The notes under the pieces are model-generated. The model ran no database searches, was not told the DNA's origin, and saw only the letters and a list, made by a program, of their open reading frames with translations. From DASXRA01 sp036506155 (lineage in GTDB: Bacteria > Actinomycetota > Actinomycetes > Mycobacteriales > Jatrophihabitantaceae), in assembly GCA_036506155.1 (NCBI GenBank), contig DASXSF010000004.1, positions 1 to 64,000 on the forward strand: a DNA stretch of 64,000 nt. The letters run 5' to 3'. Positions 8,232 through 16,312 of this stretch are shown here, one piece after another. The position numbers and the translations under genes were made by a program. The stretch's first letter is position 1. Every line of letters begins with the position of its first letter.

Positions 8232-9239
8232 GTGGCCACCAAGTCCGTCGACATGCTCATCGTCGGCGCCGGTCCGGTCGGGCTGTTCGGCGCCTACTAC
8301 GCCGGGGTGCGCACCCTGAAGACCGCGGTGCTCGATTCGTTGGAGGAACCGGGCGGCCAGATCACGGCGATGTACCCGGAGAAGGCGATCTTCGACGTGG
8401 CCGGGTTCCCGGCGATCCGCGGCCGCGAACTCGTCGACCAACTCGTCGCGCAGGCGGCACCGTTCGACCCGTACTACGTGCTGGGCCACCAGGCGGTCGG
8501 GCTCGAACGTGGGGACGGCACGTTTGCCGTCACCACGTCGCAGGGGCTGCGCATCGAGTGCCGGGCCATCGTGGTCACCGGCGGCATCGGAACGTTCAGC
8601 CCGCGGCCCTTGCCGGCCGGCCAGGAGTTCGTGGGCCGCGGCGTGGTGCACTTCGTCCCGGACCCGTCCGTATACAGCGGCATGAACATCGTGATCGTGG
8701 GCGGCGGCGACTCTGCGCTCGACTGGGCGCTGATGCTGGAGCCGATCGCCAAGTCGGTCACGCTGGTGCACCGGCGGGCGCAGTTCCGGGCGCACCCGCA
8801 CTCCGTCGAGTTGGTGCGCGCCTCCACCGTGCAGATCCTCACCGACGCGCAGATCAGCGGGCTGCTCGGTGACCCCGAACTCTTCGAGGCGCAGGTGAGC
8901 GTCGGCGGCGGCATCACGTCACTGCCGTGCGAGAAACTGGTCGCGGCACTTGGCTTTACCGCGAACCTCGGACCGTTGCTCGAGTGGGGCATCGAAATCG
9001 CCGGGCGGCGCCACATCAAGGTCGACACGACGGGTGCTACGTCGGTGCCCGGCGTGTACGCGGCAGGCGACATCGTCGACTACCCGGGCAAGGTGCGGCT
9101 GATCGCGACTGGTTTCGGGGAAGTGGCCACCGCGGTAAATAACGCCGCCGCGTGGCTGAACCCGGACGTGTCGGCGTTCCCGGGGCACCTGTCCGACTAC
9201 GCCCCTCCCGGCGCGGCCGGCTCACCCACCGCACAATGA
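8232..9239 (+). CDS. ferredoxin-NADP+ reductase, thioredoxin-reductase-like (YumC type)
   Basis: 335-residue flavoprotein. FAD-binding GAGPVG at 12-17 and EPGGQI; NADPH-binding VGGGDSALDW near 155; C-terminal YAAGDIVDYPGKVRLIATGFGEVATAVNNA closes the FAD site. It has the thioredoxin-reductase fold but lacks the redox CxxC between the two halves, which marks it as ferredoxin/flavodoxin-NADP+ reductase type 2 rather than TrxB. Likely transfers electrons between NADPH and ferredoxin in the cytoplasm. Own leaderless promoter; followed by a repeat and acpS. Confidence 0.9.
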   Translation: MATKSVDMLIVGAGPVGLFGAYYAGVRTLKTAVLDSLEEPGGQITAMYPEKAIFDVAGFPAIRGRELVDQLVAQAAPFDPYYVLGHQAVGLERGDGTFAVTTSQGLRIECRAIVVTGGIGTFSPRPLPAGQEFVGRGVVHFVPDPSVYSGMNIVIVGGGDSALDWALMLEPIAKSVTLVHRRAQFRAHPHSVELVRASTVQILTDAQISGLLGDPELFEAQVSVGGGITSLPCEKLVAALGFTANLGPLLEWGIEIAGRRHIKVDTTGATSVPGVYAAGDIVDYPGKVRLIATGFGEVATAVNNAAAWLNPDVSAFPGHLSDYAPPGAAGSPTAQ

Positions 9240-9241
9240 TC

Positions 9242-9266
9242 GGCGATGAGCGCTCGCGCGAAGAGC
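9242..9266 (+). repeat. ATGAGCGCT repeat, copy 2
   Basis: GGCGATGAGCGCTCGCGCGA followed by AGAGC, identical to the cores at 16964 and (inverted) 20708. Begins 2 nt after the reductase stop. Unlike the other same-strand copies, its ATG frame does not close before the next gene. Confidence 0.75.
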
Positions 9267-9300
9267 GGTGGGGACGAAAATCCGCGCACGGCGGGTTTCT

Positions 9301-9672
9301 GTGATCGTCGGCGTCGGCATCGACGTCGTACCCGTCGAACGGTTCGCTGAATCGTTGCGCCGCACACCGTCACTCGCGGCCCGGCTGTTCACCGCTGCCG
9401 AGCAGGCGACCGACAGCGGGGGGCAGCGCAGCGCCGAGTCGCTGGCCGCCCGCTTCGCCGCGAAGGAGGCGCTGGCCAAGGCGCTCGGGGCACCCGGTCG
9501 CATGCGCTGGACGGACGCCGAGGTGGTAACCGACCAGTTCGGCCGTCCGCACCTCGAGGTGCGCGACACCGTGGCCGCCCGGGCGGCGCAGCTGGGCGTT
9601 ACCCGCTGGCACGTGTCGCTGTCGCACGACGGCGGAATAGCGGCGGCCACCGTGATCGCGGAGGGAGCCTGA
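9301..9672 (+). CDS. acpS: holo-[acyl-carrier-protein] synthase
   Basis: 123 residues, normal for AcpS, which moves 4'-phosphopantetheine from CoA to the serine of ACP. Metal site VGIDVVPVERF (Asp8) and FAAKEALAKALG (Glu of the KEA motif); C-terminal HVSLSHDGGIAAATVI is typical. The GTG at 9301 is preferred over an in-frame GTG at 9268 because homology begins at VIVGVGID and the upstream stretch is repeat sequence. Ends one base before the NAD(P)HX repair gene, with which it is probably co-transcribed; this order is common in actinobacteria. Confidence 0.95.
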   Translation: MIVGVGIDVVPVERFAESLRRTPSLAARLFTAAEQATDSGGQRSAESLAARFAAKEALAKALGAPGRMRWTDAEVVTDQFGRPHLEVRDTVAARAAQLGVTRWHVSLSHDGGIAAATVIAEGA

Positions 9673-11088
9673 ATGCGTGGGGTGTGGACGGTCGAAGAGA
9701 TCCGCGCGGCCGAGGCGGCGCTCATGGCCCGGCTTCCCGGCGGCGCGCTGATGCAGCGGGCGGCCGCCGCGCTGGCCGCCCATTGCGAGCAGGTGCTCGA
9801 TCGCGTCTACGGCTCCCAGGTCGCGCTGCTGGTCGGCAGCGGCGACAACGGCGGTGACGCACTGTATGCCGGTGCCCGGCTTGCTCGGCGTGGCGCCTGC
9901 GTGAGCGCCGTCCTAGCGAACCCGGATCGCGCGCATCGGGCCGGGCTCGCCGCCCTGCGCGGCGCCGGAGGGCGGATCGGTGACGTGGCAGCGCTCGAGC
10001 TCGCCGACCTCGTCGTCGACGGCATCCTCGGCATCGGTGGTCGTGGCGGGCTGCGCGACAACGCGGCGAAGCTCGCAGACGCGGCGCGCGACCGGCTGAC
10101 GGTCGCGGTCGACCTACCCTCCGGCGTGGACGCCGACACCGGCTCGGTCGACGGCAGCGCGATCCGCGCCGATTCGACGGTCACGTTTGGGGCGTTGAAA
10201 CCGGGCCTGGTCAGCGGCGAAGGCGCGGAACGCGCCGGTCAGGTGCGCCTGGTCGACATCGGCCTCGTGCCGGAGCTGCCGGACGCGCGCACCCTCGTGC
10301 TCGAAGCGCCCGAGGTCGCCGCGTGCCGGCCTGCCCCGCACGCGTCCGACGACAAGTACACCCGCGGCGTCGTCGGCCTGCTGGCCGGATCTCCCGCGTA
10401 TCCCGGCGCCGGGGTGCTCGCCACCGGGGCGGCGTTGCGCGGTGGCGCCGGGCTGGTGCGCTATCTCGGGCGGGTGCCGGACGCGGTCCGGGCGCGCTAC
10501 CCGGATGTCGTGGTGCACGACGACGTCCGCCCGCGCGAGGTGCGCGTACAAGCCTGGGTCGTGGGCCCCGGCCTTGGCACGGACGATGCCGCGATGGAAC
10601 TGCTCAGCGACGCCTTGCGCAGCGATCTGCCGGTGATCGTCGACGCCGATGGCATCACGCTCGTCGCTCGGGCGCCGGGCCTCGTGCGCGGGCGGCAGGC
10701 ACCCACCGTCCTGACCCCGCACGACCGCGAGTTTGCCCGGTTGGGCGGCGATGTCGGCCCCGACCGTATCGGCGCCGCGCGACGCGCGGCATCCGACCTG
10801 CATGCCACCGTGCTGCTCAAGGGCAACGCGACGGTGGTGGCCGACCCTGAGGGACGCGCATACGTCAACCCGACCGGCACTCCGTGGCTCGCCACCGCCG
10901 GCAGCGGCGACGTCCTCAGTGGCCTCATCGGGTCCCTGTTGGCGACTCGTCTCGACGCCACCCTGGCCGCCGCGGTCGGCGCGTACGTGCACGGCGTGGC
11001 CGGTCAGCTCGCGGCGTCGGACGGGCCGCCCTCCGCCGCCGACGTCCTCGGTACGCTACGCACAGCCTGGCTGTACGTGATGCAGTAG
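9673..11088 (+). CDS. nnrD: bifunctional NAD(P)H-hydrate epimerase / ADP-dependent NAD(P)H-hydrate dehydratase
   Basis: 471 residues; repairs hydrated NADH and NADPH. N-terminal YjeF epimerase domain about 1-205 with VGSGDNGGDAL and DLPSGVDADTG; C-terminal ribokinase-like dehydratase domain about 220-470 with VGPGLGTDD, VDADGITL, LTPHDREFARL, LLKGNATVV and the AGSGDVLSGLIGSLLA nucleotide loop. ATG immediately after the acpS stop, so translation is likely coupled. In the literature the two activities are called NnrE and NnrD. Confidence 0.95.
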   Translation: MRGVWTVEEIRAAEAALMARLPGGALMQRAAAALAAHCEQVLDRVYGSQVALLVGSGDNGGDALYAGARLARRGACVSAVLANPDRAHRAGLAALRGAGGRIGDVAALELADLVVDGILGIGGRGGLRDNAAKLADAARDRLTVAVDLPSGVDADTGSVDGSAIRADSTVTFGALKPGLVSGEGAERAGQVRLVDIGLVPELPDARTLVLEAPEVAACRPAPHASDDKYTRGVVGLLAGSPAYPGAGVLATGAALRGGAGLVRYLGRVPDAVRARYPDVVVHDDVRPREVRVQAWVVGPGLGTDDAAMELLSDALRSDLPVIVDADGITLVARAPGLVRGRQAPTVLTPHDREFARLGGDVGPDRIGAARRAASDLHATVLLKGNATVVADPEGRAYVNPTGTPWLATAGSGDVLSGLIGSLLATRLDATLAAAVGAYVHGVAGQLAASDGPPSAADVLGTLRTAWLYVMQ

Positions 11089-11089
11089 C

Positions 11090-12754
11090 TCACGGCCTGC
11101 CGTGCGGCTGCGCGCCCAAGACGGATCCACTCGTCCGCTCGTCGAGCAGGCGCAGTTGCAGGTGGGTGATCAACCGCTCGTCGGGGTCGTCCAGGTTCAG
11201 GCCGGTGAGATGCAGCAAGCGGGTCAGCCGGTAGCGGAAGGTGTTCCGGTGCACGAACAATGCCTCGGCGGCGGCCGGCACGTCGCCGAAGTGGTCGAGA
11301 TAGGCGCGCAGCGTGGCCACGTAGCTGGTTCCCCTGCTGGCATCGTGCGCAGCCAGAGTGGCCGCCTTACCGGCCCGCAGCTCAGGATCGGTCCCGGCCA
11401 GGGACTGCAGGCGGTGCAACGCGATCGCTCCCCGCAGCGACTCGACGTGCCCCAGCCGCTCGCCCCGTTGCCGCACAACTGCCAGCGCGTGCTCGGCCTC
11501 GCTGCGGGAGCGGCGCAGGTCGTCGAGACTCGTCACCGCCGAACCGATCCCGACGACGACCGGCCGCTTCACACTGCGCTCGGCATCCTCGCGCAGCTCA
11601 TTGGCCAACTCGCATATCCGCGCCGGGTCGCGGGTCTCGGCGGCCGCCAGCAGGAGATAGACGAGTTCGCCGATCGATACGACATGAGCGGTTCGGTGAA
11701 AGACCTCGAGGTGCAACGTCAGCACCGCTTCCAGCGCGTCCACCGTCCGGTCGATCAGGTCGGCGTCGTGGAGATCGGACGCGAAGGCGAGCACGGCCAG
11801 CGGGACTCCGTCTGGCAGCCGAAGGCGCATCCCGCTCGATGCGGGCCGATCGCCGGCCAAGACGGTTCGCAACTGCTCGGCCCGCCGGCCGCGTTCGAGG
11901 TCGACGGCGCTGCGATAGTGCAGCACGTGCATGGCGGCAATCTGCGCGGCTGTGCGCAAGGACTCCTCGGCCTCCGCCGTGAGGGGATGATCGCCCTCCA
12001 TTACCCAGATCGAGCCCAACGGCTCGTCGCCGGCGCGCATGGCGATCGCCAGCCGAGGACGCCAGGCGTCGGCGTCCGGGCCGCCGGCCGGTGCGACCAG
12101 CCGATCGATCCGGACGACGTCTCGGCTGCGGTAGAGCTCGCGGAAGATGCCCTGGTCGGAGATCAGGCGTGACCAACTAGGCGGAACGCGCCGACCGAGG
12201 ATCGTGTCTTGGCGGATCTTGTCGATGGGGTGACCCAGGCTGGAGAACGCCAGCACGTTGGATTGAAGATCCTCGATCGTGGTCGCGCCGCCGACGGTCG
12301 CCGCGATCGCATTCGCCAGACCGAAGAGGTCGCCCACGCTGAGCCCTTCGGCGGAGCTGCTGCGGCTCGTTGGTGCGCGTGCGGCAAGGGCGGTACGAAT
12401 CAGGCTGAGCAGCTGCCCCCAGTTGGTGCCGGCCGGCACTGCGAGCAGGGCCAGGCCGCGCTCGCGGGCGGTCTGGACAAGGCGGGCCGGCGCGGGGCGG
12501 TCCAGCTTGACCACGGCGGCGGCAGCGCCGAGCCGGCCGAGCCGATCGAGCGCATCGACCGCCGTGGCCGAGCCCGCATCGATACCGACCATGAGCACGG
12601 CGTCGTGGGCCGTGGCCCCCGGGCCGCCAGCCGGGTCGTAGATGATCGGTTCACCCACCGGCACGTCCAGCCCATGCGGTGCGACGACGACCTCGACCAG
12701 GGCGCCGAGGGTGTCGCGCAGATCGGCCAAGGTCGGCGCGCGCGCGTCAGTCAC
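11090..12754 (-). CDS. PucR/CdaR-family transcriptional regulator
   Basis: 554 residues. The C-terminal HTH_30 domain is plain: DHFGDVPAAAEALFVHRNTF followed by RYRLTRLLHLTGLNLDDP, near residues 485-525. A GGDEF-like CdaR central segment (GIGSAVTSLDDLRRSRSEAE) precedes it, and a GAF-like N-terminal and middle part (VGGATTIEDLQSNVLAFSSLG) may bind a small molecule. GTG 12754 is chosen because GGAGG lies about 8 nt before it; GTG 12769 sits upstream of that site. No target can be inferred: the neighbouring acpS/nnr genes are convergent and whiB7 is divergent. Confidence 0.88.
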   Translation of the reverse strand: MTDARAPTLADLRDTLGALVEVVVAPHGLDVPVGEPIIYDPAGGPGATAHDAVLMVGIDAGSATAVDALDRLGRLGAAAAVVKLDRPAPARLVQTARERGLALLAVPAGTNWGQLLSLIRTALAARAPTSRSSSAEGLSVGDLFGLANAIAATVGGATTIEDLQSNVLAFSSLGHPIDKIRQDTILGRRVPPSWSRLISDQGIFRELYRSRDVVRIDRLVAPAGGPDADAWRPRLAIAMRAGDEPLGSIWVMEGDHPLTAEAEESLRTAAQIAAMHVLHYRSAVDLERGRRAEQLRTVLAGDRPASSGMRLRLPDGVPLAVLAFASDLHDADLIDRTVDALEAVLTLHLEVFHRTAHVVSIGELVYLLLAAAETRDPARICELANELREDAERSVKRPVVVGIGSAVTSLDDLRRSRSEAEHALAVVRQRGERLGHVESLRGAIALHRLQSLAGTDPELRAGKAATLAAHDASRGTSYVATLRAYLDHFGDVPAAAEALFVHRNTFRYRLTRLLHLTGLNLDDPDERLITHLQLRLLDERTSGSVLGAQPHGRP

Positions 12755-12798
12755 GGCGCACCTCCGCACTGATCGGGCCGCATCGAGCAGTCACAGCA

Positions 12799-12827
12799 TT
12801 GCTCATTCGCCAGGCCCTGAATAGTCG
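12799..12827 (+). promoter_or_regulatory. candidate promoter for the whiB7 leader
   Basis: TTGCTC, a 17-nt spacer, then TAGTCG, pointing towards whiB7. It would give a leader of about 410 nt. Weak match, proposed from spacing only. Confidence 0.3.
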
Positions 12828-12894
12828 CGACGACCAATCGAGGGCCTGAAATTCGTGCGTGGGTACCAACATTGGGCCGCAGCCGCGGCAGTTG

Positions 12895-12922
12895 GTGCTT
12901 CCGGTCGCGCCTCCGGAAGCAC
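12895..12922 (+). other. leader hairpin upstream of whiB7
   Basis: Perfect 10-bp stem GTGCTTCCGG / CCGGAAGCAC around an 8-nt loop. No T-tract follows. It could be a terminator facing either direction or part of the whiB7 leader fold. Confidence 0.5.
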
Positions 12923-12967
12923 ACCACACCTGCCGATCCGCGACGGTCTCACCGACTGAGGTCTGAT

Positions 12968-13003
12968 ATGCGCCGCATGACGGTGTTTGCGCGGCCGCAG
13001 TAG
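12968..13003 (+). CDS. candidate upstream ORF in the whiB7 leader
   Basis: ATG preceded 6 nt upstream by GAGG encodes MRRMTVFARPQ and stops at 13003. A GGCCGC/GCGGCC stem (12993-13015) overlaps its end. whiB7/wblC genes of mycobacteria and Streptomyces are known to have long leaders with a short upstream ORF that couples whiB7 transcription to translation stress; position and ribosome binding site fit this. Its expression is inferred. Confidence 0.4.
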   Translation: MRRMTVFARPQ

Positions 13004-13243
13004 CGTCCCGCGGCCTGGTGCGTCGGTACGAAGGGATGTTGCCGAAATCTGACTGTGGGACGAATCGCCGACACCAGGTTGACAGCGAACATAGCGGCTG
13101 TGACGGATGTGCAAGCCACATTGGTCGAGCCGCTCCCGGATCCCGGACGCATCCCACCGCCCGCACTGAACGGATTCGTCTGGTTCCGACCCTCGGCCGC
13201 ATCCGGCGTGCGACGACCTGCTCGGGCGCGATCACGGCTAGGC

Positions 13244-13519
13244 GTGTCGGCTACGCCAATCGGCCGGCGCGCCCCGGTCGGACTGCCATGTCAGGTCCAC
13301 GATCCCGATCTCTGGTTCGCTGACGTCCCGGCTGAGCTCGAGTTCGCCAAGGCGTTGTGCGGCGGATGTCCGGTGCAGCAGATGTGTCTGGTCGGCGCGA
13401 TAGAGCGCCGCGAGCCGTGTGGTGTCTGGGGTGGCCAGATCTTCCATGAAGGCCGCGTCGTGCCGTTCAAGCGCGGGCGTGGTCGGCCCCGCAAGGACGG
13501 CACCTCGCTCGATCCGTAG
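13244..13519 (+). CDS. whiB7: WhiB7-type redox-sensitive transcriptional activator
   Basis: 91 residues from this GTG, close to the 92 of M. tuberculosis WhiB7. Four iron-sulfur cysteines lie in LPCQVHDPDLWF, ALCGGCP and QMCL; the GVWGG turn binds sigma factor A; and the C-terminal RGRGRPRK is the AT-hook that separates WhiB7 from other WhiB proteins. WhiB7 activates intrinsic antibiotic-resistance genes. The frame is open upstream to GTG 13100 and 13055, but those codons have a lower third-position GC and read as leader. An N-terminal extension as in Streptomyces WblC cannot be excluded. Confidence 0.88.
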   Translation: MSATPIGRRAPVGLPCQVHDPDLWFADVPAELEFAKALCGGCPVQQMCLVGAIERREPCGVWGGQIFHEGRVVPFKRGRGRPRKDGTSLDP

Positions 13520-13618
13520 CCTGCTGAGGATCGTGCTGTAGCCTCGCACGCTCTTGCTTCAGCAGGGCGGCAAGTCGTCCACCCGGCGAGCGATACCGCA
13601 AATGGGAGACTGGACGGC

Positions 13619-14737
13619 GTGTTACGCACCGAAGCAGTAGTGGACCTGGACGCGATCCGCGGCAATGTGGCAACTTTGCGGGCCGGGACGCCCGCCGAGA
13701 TCATGGCCGTAGTCAAAGCGGACGGGTACGGGCACGGACTACTGCCGTCTGCGCGGGCGGCGCTTGCCGGGGGAGCGACGTGGCTCGGCGTCGCCATCGT
13801 GGACGAGGCACTGGCCCTGCGCGCGGCCGGCATCAGCGCACCGATGCTGGTGTGCTTGTGGACGCCGTCCGAGGCGGGCACTGTCGCCGCGGCCATCACC
13901 GCCGACGTCGACCTGACCGTGGGCAGCCGCTGGGCGCTCGACGCGGTGACCGCCGCCGCGCGTGAGGTCGGCAGACCCGCACGCGTGCACCTCAAGATCG
14001 ACACCGGACTGTCCCGAAACGGCTGCTACGTCACCGACTGGCCCGACCTCGTCGACGCCGCCGCGAAGGCAGAGGTGGGTGCCGAGGTTGAGGTGATCGG
14101 CATATGGAGCCACTTCGCCTGTGCGGACGAGCCAGGCCACCCCTCCATCGGGCGCCAAGTGGATGCCTTCCGTGACGCGCTGGACGTAGCCAGTCGCGGC
14201 GGCATCACGCCCCGAGTGCGACACCTCGCGAACTCCGCGGCAACGCTCACATTGCCCGACGCGCACTTCGACCTCGTCCGTCCGGGCATCGCCGTCTACG
14301 GCCTCTCGCCGGTGCCCGGCGATTTTGGGCTGAGGCCGGCGATGACACTGCGTGCGGAAGTGGCGCTGGCCAAGCGGGTGAGCGCGGGCGAGGGCGTGTC
14401 GTACGGGCACGTCTACACAACGGCGCACGAGACCACGCTGGCGCTCGTACCGCTCGGATACGCCGACGGGATCCCGCGCAACGCCACGAACGTCGGACCC
14501 GTGTCGATCAATGGCCGGCGCTACACGATCAGTGGCCGGGTCTGCATGGACCAGGTCGTCGTCGATGTGGGCGACGCCCCGGTATCCGCCGGCGACACGG
14601 CCGTGCTGTTCGGGCCGGGACGTGACGGCGAACCTACCGCGCAGGAGTGGGCGGACGCGCTCGGCACGATCCACTACGAGGTCGTGACCCGCATCGGACC
14701 ACGGGTGGCACGCACGTACATCGGAGCGCCGCGATGA
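13619..14737 (+). CDS. alr: alanine racemase
   Basis: 372 residues, PLP enzyme giving D-alanine for peptidoglycan. PLP lysine in VVKADGYGHG near residue 35; catalytic Tyr and C-terminal domain in GEGVSYGHVY, LGYADGIPR and GRVCMDQVVVDVG. GTG start preceded by GGGAG. Its last codons, CGA TGA, belong to a copy of the ATGAGCGCT repeat, which starts inside the stop codon and bridges to the hydrolase gene. First gene of the alr-hydrolase-tsaE-tsaB-rimI-tsaD run, a conserved actinobacterial order. Confidence 0.97.
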   Translation: MLRTEAVVDLDAIRGNVATLRAGTPAEIMAVVKADGYGHGLLPSARAALAGGATWLGVAIVDEALALRAAGISAPMLVCLWTPSEAGTVAAAITADVDLTVGSRWALDAVTAAAREVGRPARVHLKIDTGLSRNGCYVTDWPDLVDAAAKAEVGAEVEVIGIWSHFACADEPGHPSIGRQVDAFRDALDVASRGGITPRVRHLANSAATLTLPDAHFDLVRPGIAVYGLSPVPGDFGLRPAMTLRAEVALAKRVSAGEGVSYGHVYTTAHETTLALVPLGYADGIPRNATNVGPVSINGRRYTISGRVCMDQVVVDVGDAPVSAGDTAVLFGPGRDGEPTAQEWADALGTIHYEVVTRIGPRVARTYIGAPR

Positions 14738-14769
14738 GCGCTCGCACGAAGGGCCCGGAGAGCCGGTGA
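14734..14769 (+). repeat. ATGAGCGCT repeat, copy 3 (bridging mini-ORF MSARTKGPESR)
   Basis: A closed 11-codon ORF whose ATG overlaps the alr stop (ATGA) and whose TGA overlaps the GTG of the next gene (GTGA at 14766-14769). It therefore links the two genes in an unbroken translational chain. Confidence 0.7.
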
Positions 14770-15863
14770 AGATGCGCGCCGGAATCATCGGCGGTGTCGT
14801 CGGTGGTGCGGCTGCTGCCACGGCGGTGACCGCTGTGGTTGCCGAGCGCCGCGCCGCCGCCCGGCGACGCCGGCGAGGCCAGGGTGAAGCGCCGTTTCGC
14901 GAGCCGCCGTACGACCGGCGCGGCACAGTGGTCGCCGATGACGGCACCGCGCTGTACTACGAGGAGGTCGGCCCGGCGAATGCGCCGCTCACCGTGATCT
15001 TCGTGCACGGCTACACGCTCAACCTGCGCTCCTACTACTTCCAGCGGCTGGCGTTGCAGGAGCGATTCGGCGACACGGCGCGGCTCGTCTTCTACGACGA
15101 CCGAAGCCACGGGCGCTCCCAGCAAGGCGACCGAGCTCGGGCGACGATCGACCAGCTCGGCGTCGACCTGCACACCGTTCTCGAGACGCTTGCGCCGTCC
15201 GGCCCGGTGGTGCTGGTCGGCCACTCGATGGGCGGCATGACGCTCTTGTCGCTGGTCGACAAGTATCCCGAGTTGGTCCAGCCGGGACGTCAGCGGCGGG
15301 TGGTGGGCGTCGCGCTGCTGGCCTCGTCGGCCGGAGGGCTCGCGTCGGTCACGCTAGGGCTGCCGGCGCTGCTCGCCAGGATCAAGGGGCCGATCATGCC
15401 GTTGCTCCTTCGCGGTGCGCGCCGGCAGGCCAACCTGGTCGAGCGGGGCCGCGCCGTCGGCACCGACATCGCCTGGGTGATCACGCGCAGGCTCAGCTTC
15501 GGCAACCCGGACGTCCCGGCGTCGACCGTCGAGTACCTGGTCTCGATGATCGCGTCGACCCGGATCGAGGTGATCGCCGACTATTACCCGGCGCTGATGT
15601 CCCACGACAAGTTGGCGGCGCTGCCATTGCTCGCCGACACTCGCGTCGTCATCATCTGCGGCGACCACGACCTGCTCACCCCGCTCGAGCACAGTCAGGC
15701 AATGGCTGCGGCGCTGCCGAACGCCGAACTCGTCGTGGTGCCGCAGGGCGGCCACGTAGCGCTCATGGAATACCCGGAAGTGGTGAACGAAGCGCTCGCC
15801 AGGCTGATCGAATCGGCACTGGCCGACACGAGGCGCCACCGCAGGTGGTGGCGCGCCGGATGA
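14766..15863 (+). CDS. alpha/beta-hydrolase, probably membrane-anchored
   Basis: 365 residues. An N-terminal hydrophobic stretch AGIIGGVVGGAAAATAVTAVV (broken by Gly) can anchor it to the membrane, followed by an Arg-rich segment. The hydrolase core has VIFVHGYTLN (oxyanion region), the nucleophile elbow GHSMGG (Ser near 152), ICGDHDLLTP carrying the acid, and GGHVALMEYPE with the catalytic His. Substrate unknown. Conserved between alr and tsaE in several actinobacteria. GTG start overlaps the mini-ORF stop; its own stop overlaps tsaE by ATGA. Confidence 0.88.
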   Translation: MKMRAGIIGGVVGGAAAATAVTAVVAERRAAARRRRRGQGEAPFREPPYDRRGTVVADDGTALYYEEVGPANAPLTVIFVHGYTLNLRSYYFQRLALQERFGDTARLVFYDDRSHGRSQQGDRARATIDQLGVDLHTVLETLAPSGPVVLVGHSMGGMTLLSLVDKYPELVQPGRQRRVVGVALLASSAGGLASVTLGLPALLARIKGPIMPLLLRGARRQANLVERGRAVGTDIAWVITRRLSFGNPDVPASTVEYLVSMIASTRIEVIADYYPALMSHDKLAALPLLADTRVVIICGDHDLLTPLEHSQAMAAALPNAELVVVPQGGHVALMEYPEVVNEALARLIESALADTRRHRRWWRAG

Positions 15864-16306
15864 TCCTCGCGACGGCTGACGATACGCGTGCATACGGAGC
15901 GAAGTTGGCCGCGGTGCTGCGCGCAGGCGATCTGGTCGTGTTGACGGGGCCGCTCGGTGCGGGCAAGACGGTGCTCGTCCAGGGCATCGGCGCCGGGCTG
16001 GGGGTGCCTGGGCGGGTCCTTTCGCCGACGTTCGTCATCGCCCGGGTGCACCGCGGCGGGCAGCTGCCCCTCGTGCACGTCGACGCGTACCGGCTCGGGT
16101 CGATCGAGGAGGTGGACGACCTCGATCTCGACGTCGACCTGGCCGACTCGGTGCTCGTCGTCGAGTGGGGAGAGGGCAAGGTGGAGCAACTGGCCGACGC
16201 CCGCCTTTCCGTCGAGCTGACGCGCGCGCCGGACTCGGAGGCACGCACCCTGACGGTGCGACCGCACGGCGGCGACTGGGCCGACCGCGTCGCGGCACTA
16301 ATGTGA
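15860..16306 (+). CDS. tsaE: tRNA t6A synthesis ATPase TsaE
   Basis: 148 residues. P-loop ATPase of the TsaB-TsaD-TsaE complex that makes N6-threonylcarbamoyladenosine at tRNA position 37. Walker A GPLGAGKT at about 31-38, then LSPTFVIARVHRGG and the HVDAYRLGSIEEVDDLDLD segment with VVEWGE. The ATG overlapping the hydrolase stop (ATGA) is chosen; a GTG 15 nt upstream is possible. tsaB follows after 6 bp. Confidence 0.95.
   Translation: MILATADDTRAYGAKLAAVLRAGDLVVLTGPLGAGKTVLVQGIGAGLGVPGRVLSPTFVIARVHRGGQLPLVHVDAYRLGSIEEVDDLDLDVDLADSVLVVEWGEGKVEQLADARLSVELTRAPDSEARTLTVRPHGGDWADRVAALM
16299..16304 (+). promoter_or_regulatory. possible -10 of an internal leaderless tsaB promoter
   Basis: TAATGT overlaps the tsaE stop region and ends 8 nt before the tsaB GTG, which lacks a ribosome binding site. 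Confidence 0.35.
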
Positions 16307-16312
16307 ATCGCC

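Noticed and set aside
6333..8801. An 822-codon open frame on the minus strand across glmS and the ferredoxin reductase gene
   Set aside because: Antisense shadow of two strongly recognised genes; its translation has no motif and is rich in Arg/His/Asp, as expected from reversed GC-rich codons.
13079..13107. TTGACA at 13079 as the whiB7 promoter
   Set aside because: The expected -10 position (GACGGA or ACGGAT) does not match, and a promoter here would exclude the upstream ORF; kept only as a remote possibility.
13018..13323. A 101-codon plus-strand frame overlapping the whiB7 leader
   Set aside because: No homology and it runs over the WhiB7 iron-sulfur region in a different frame.
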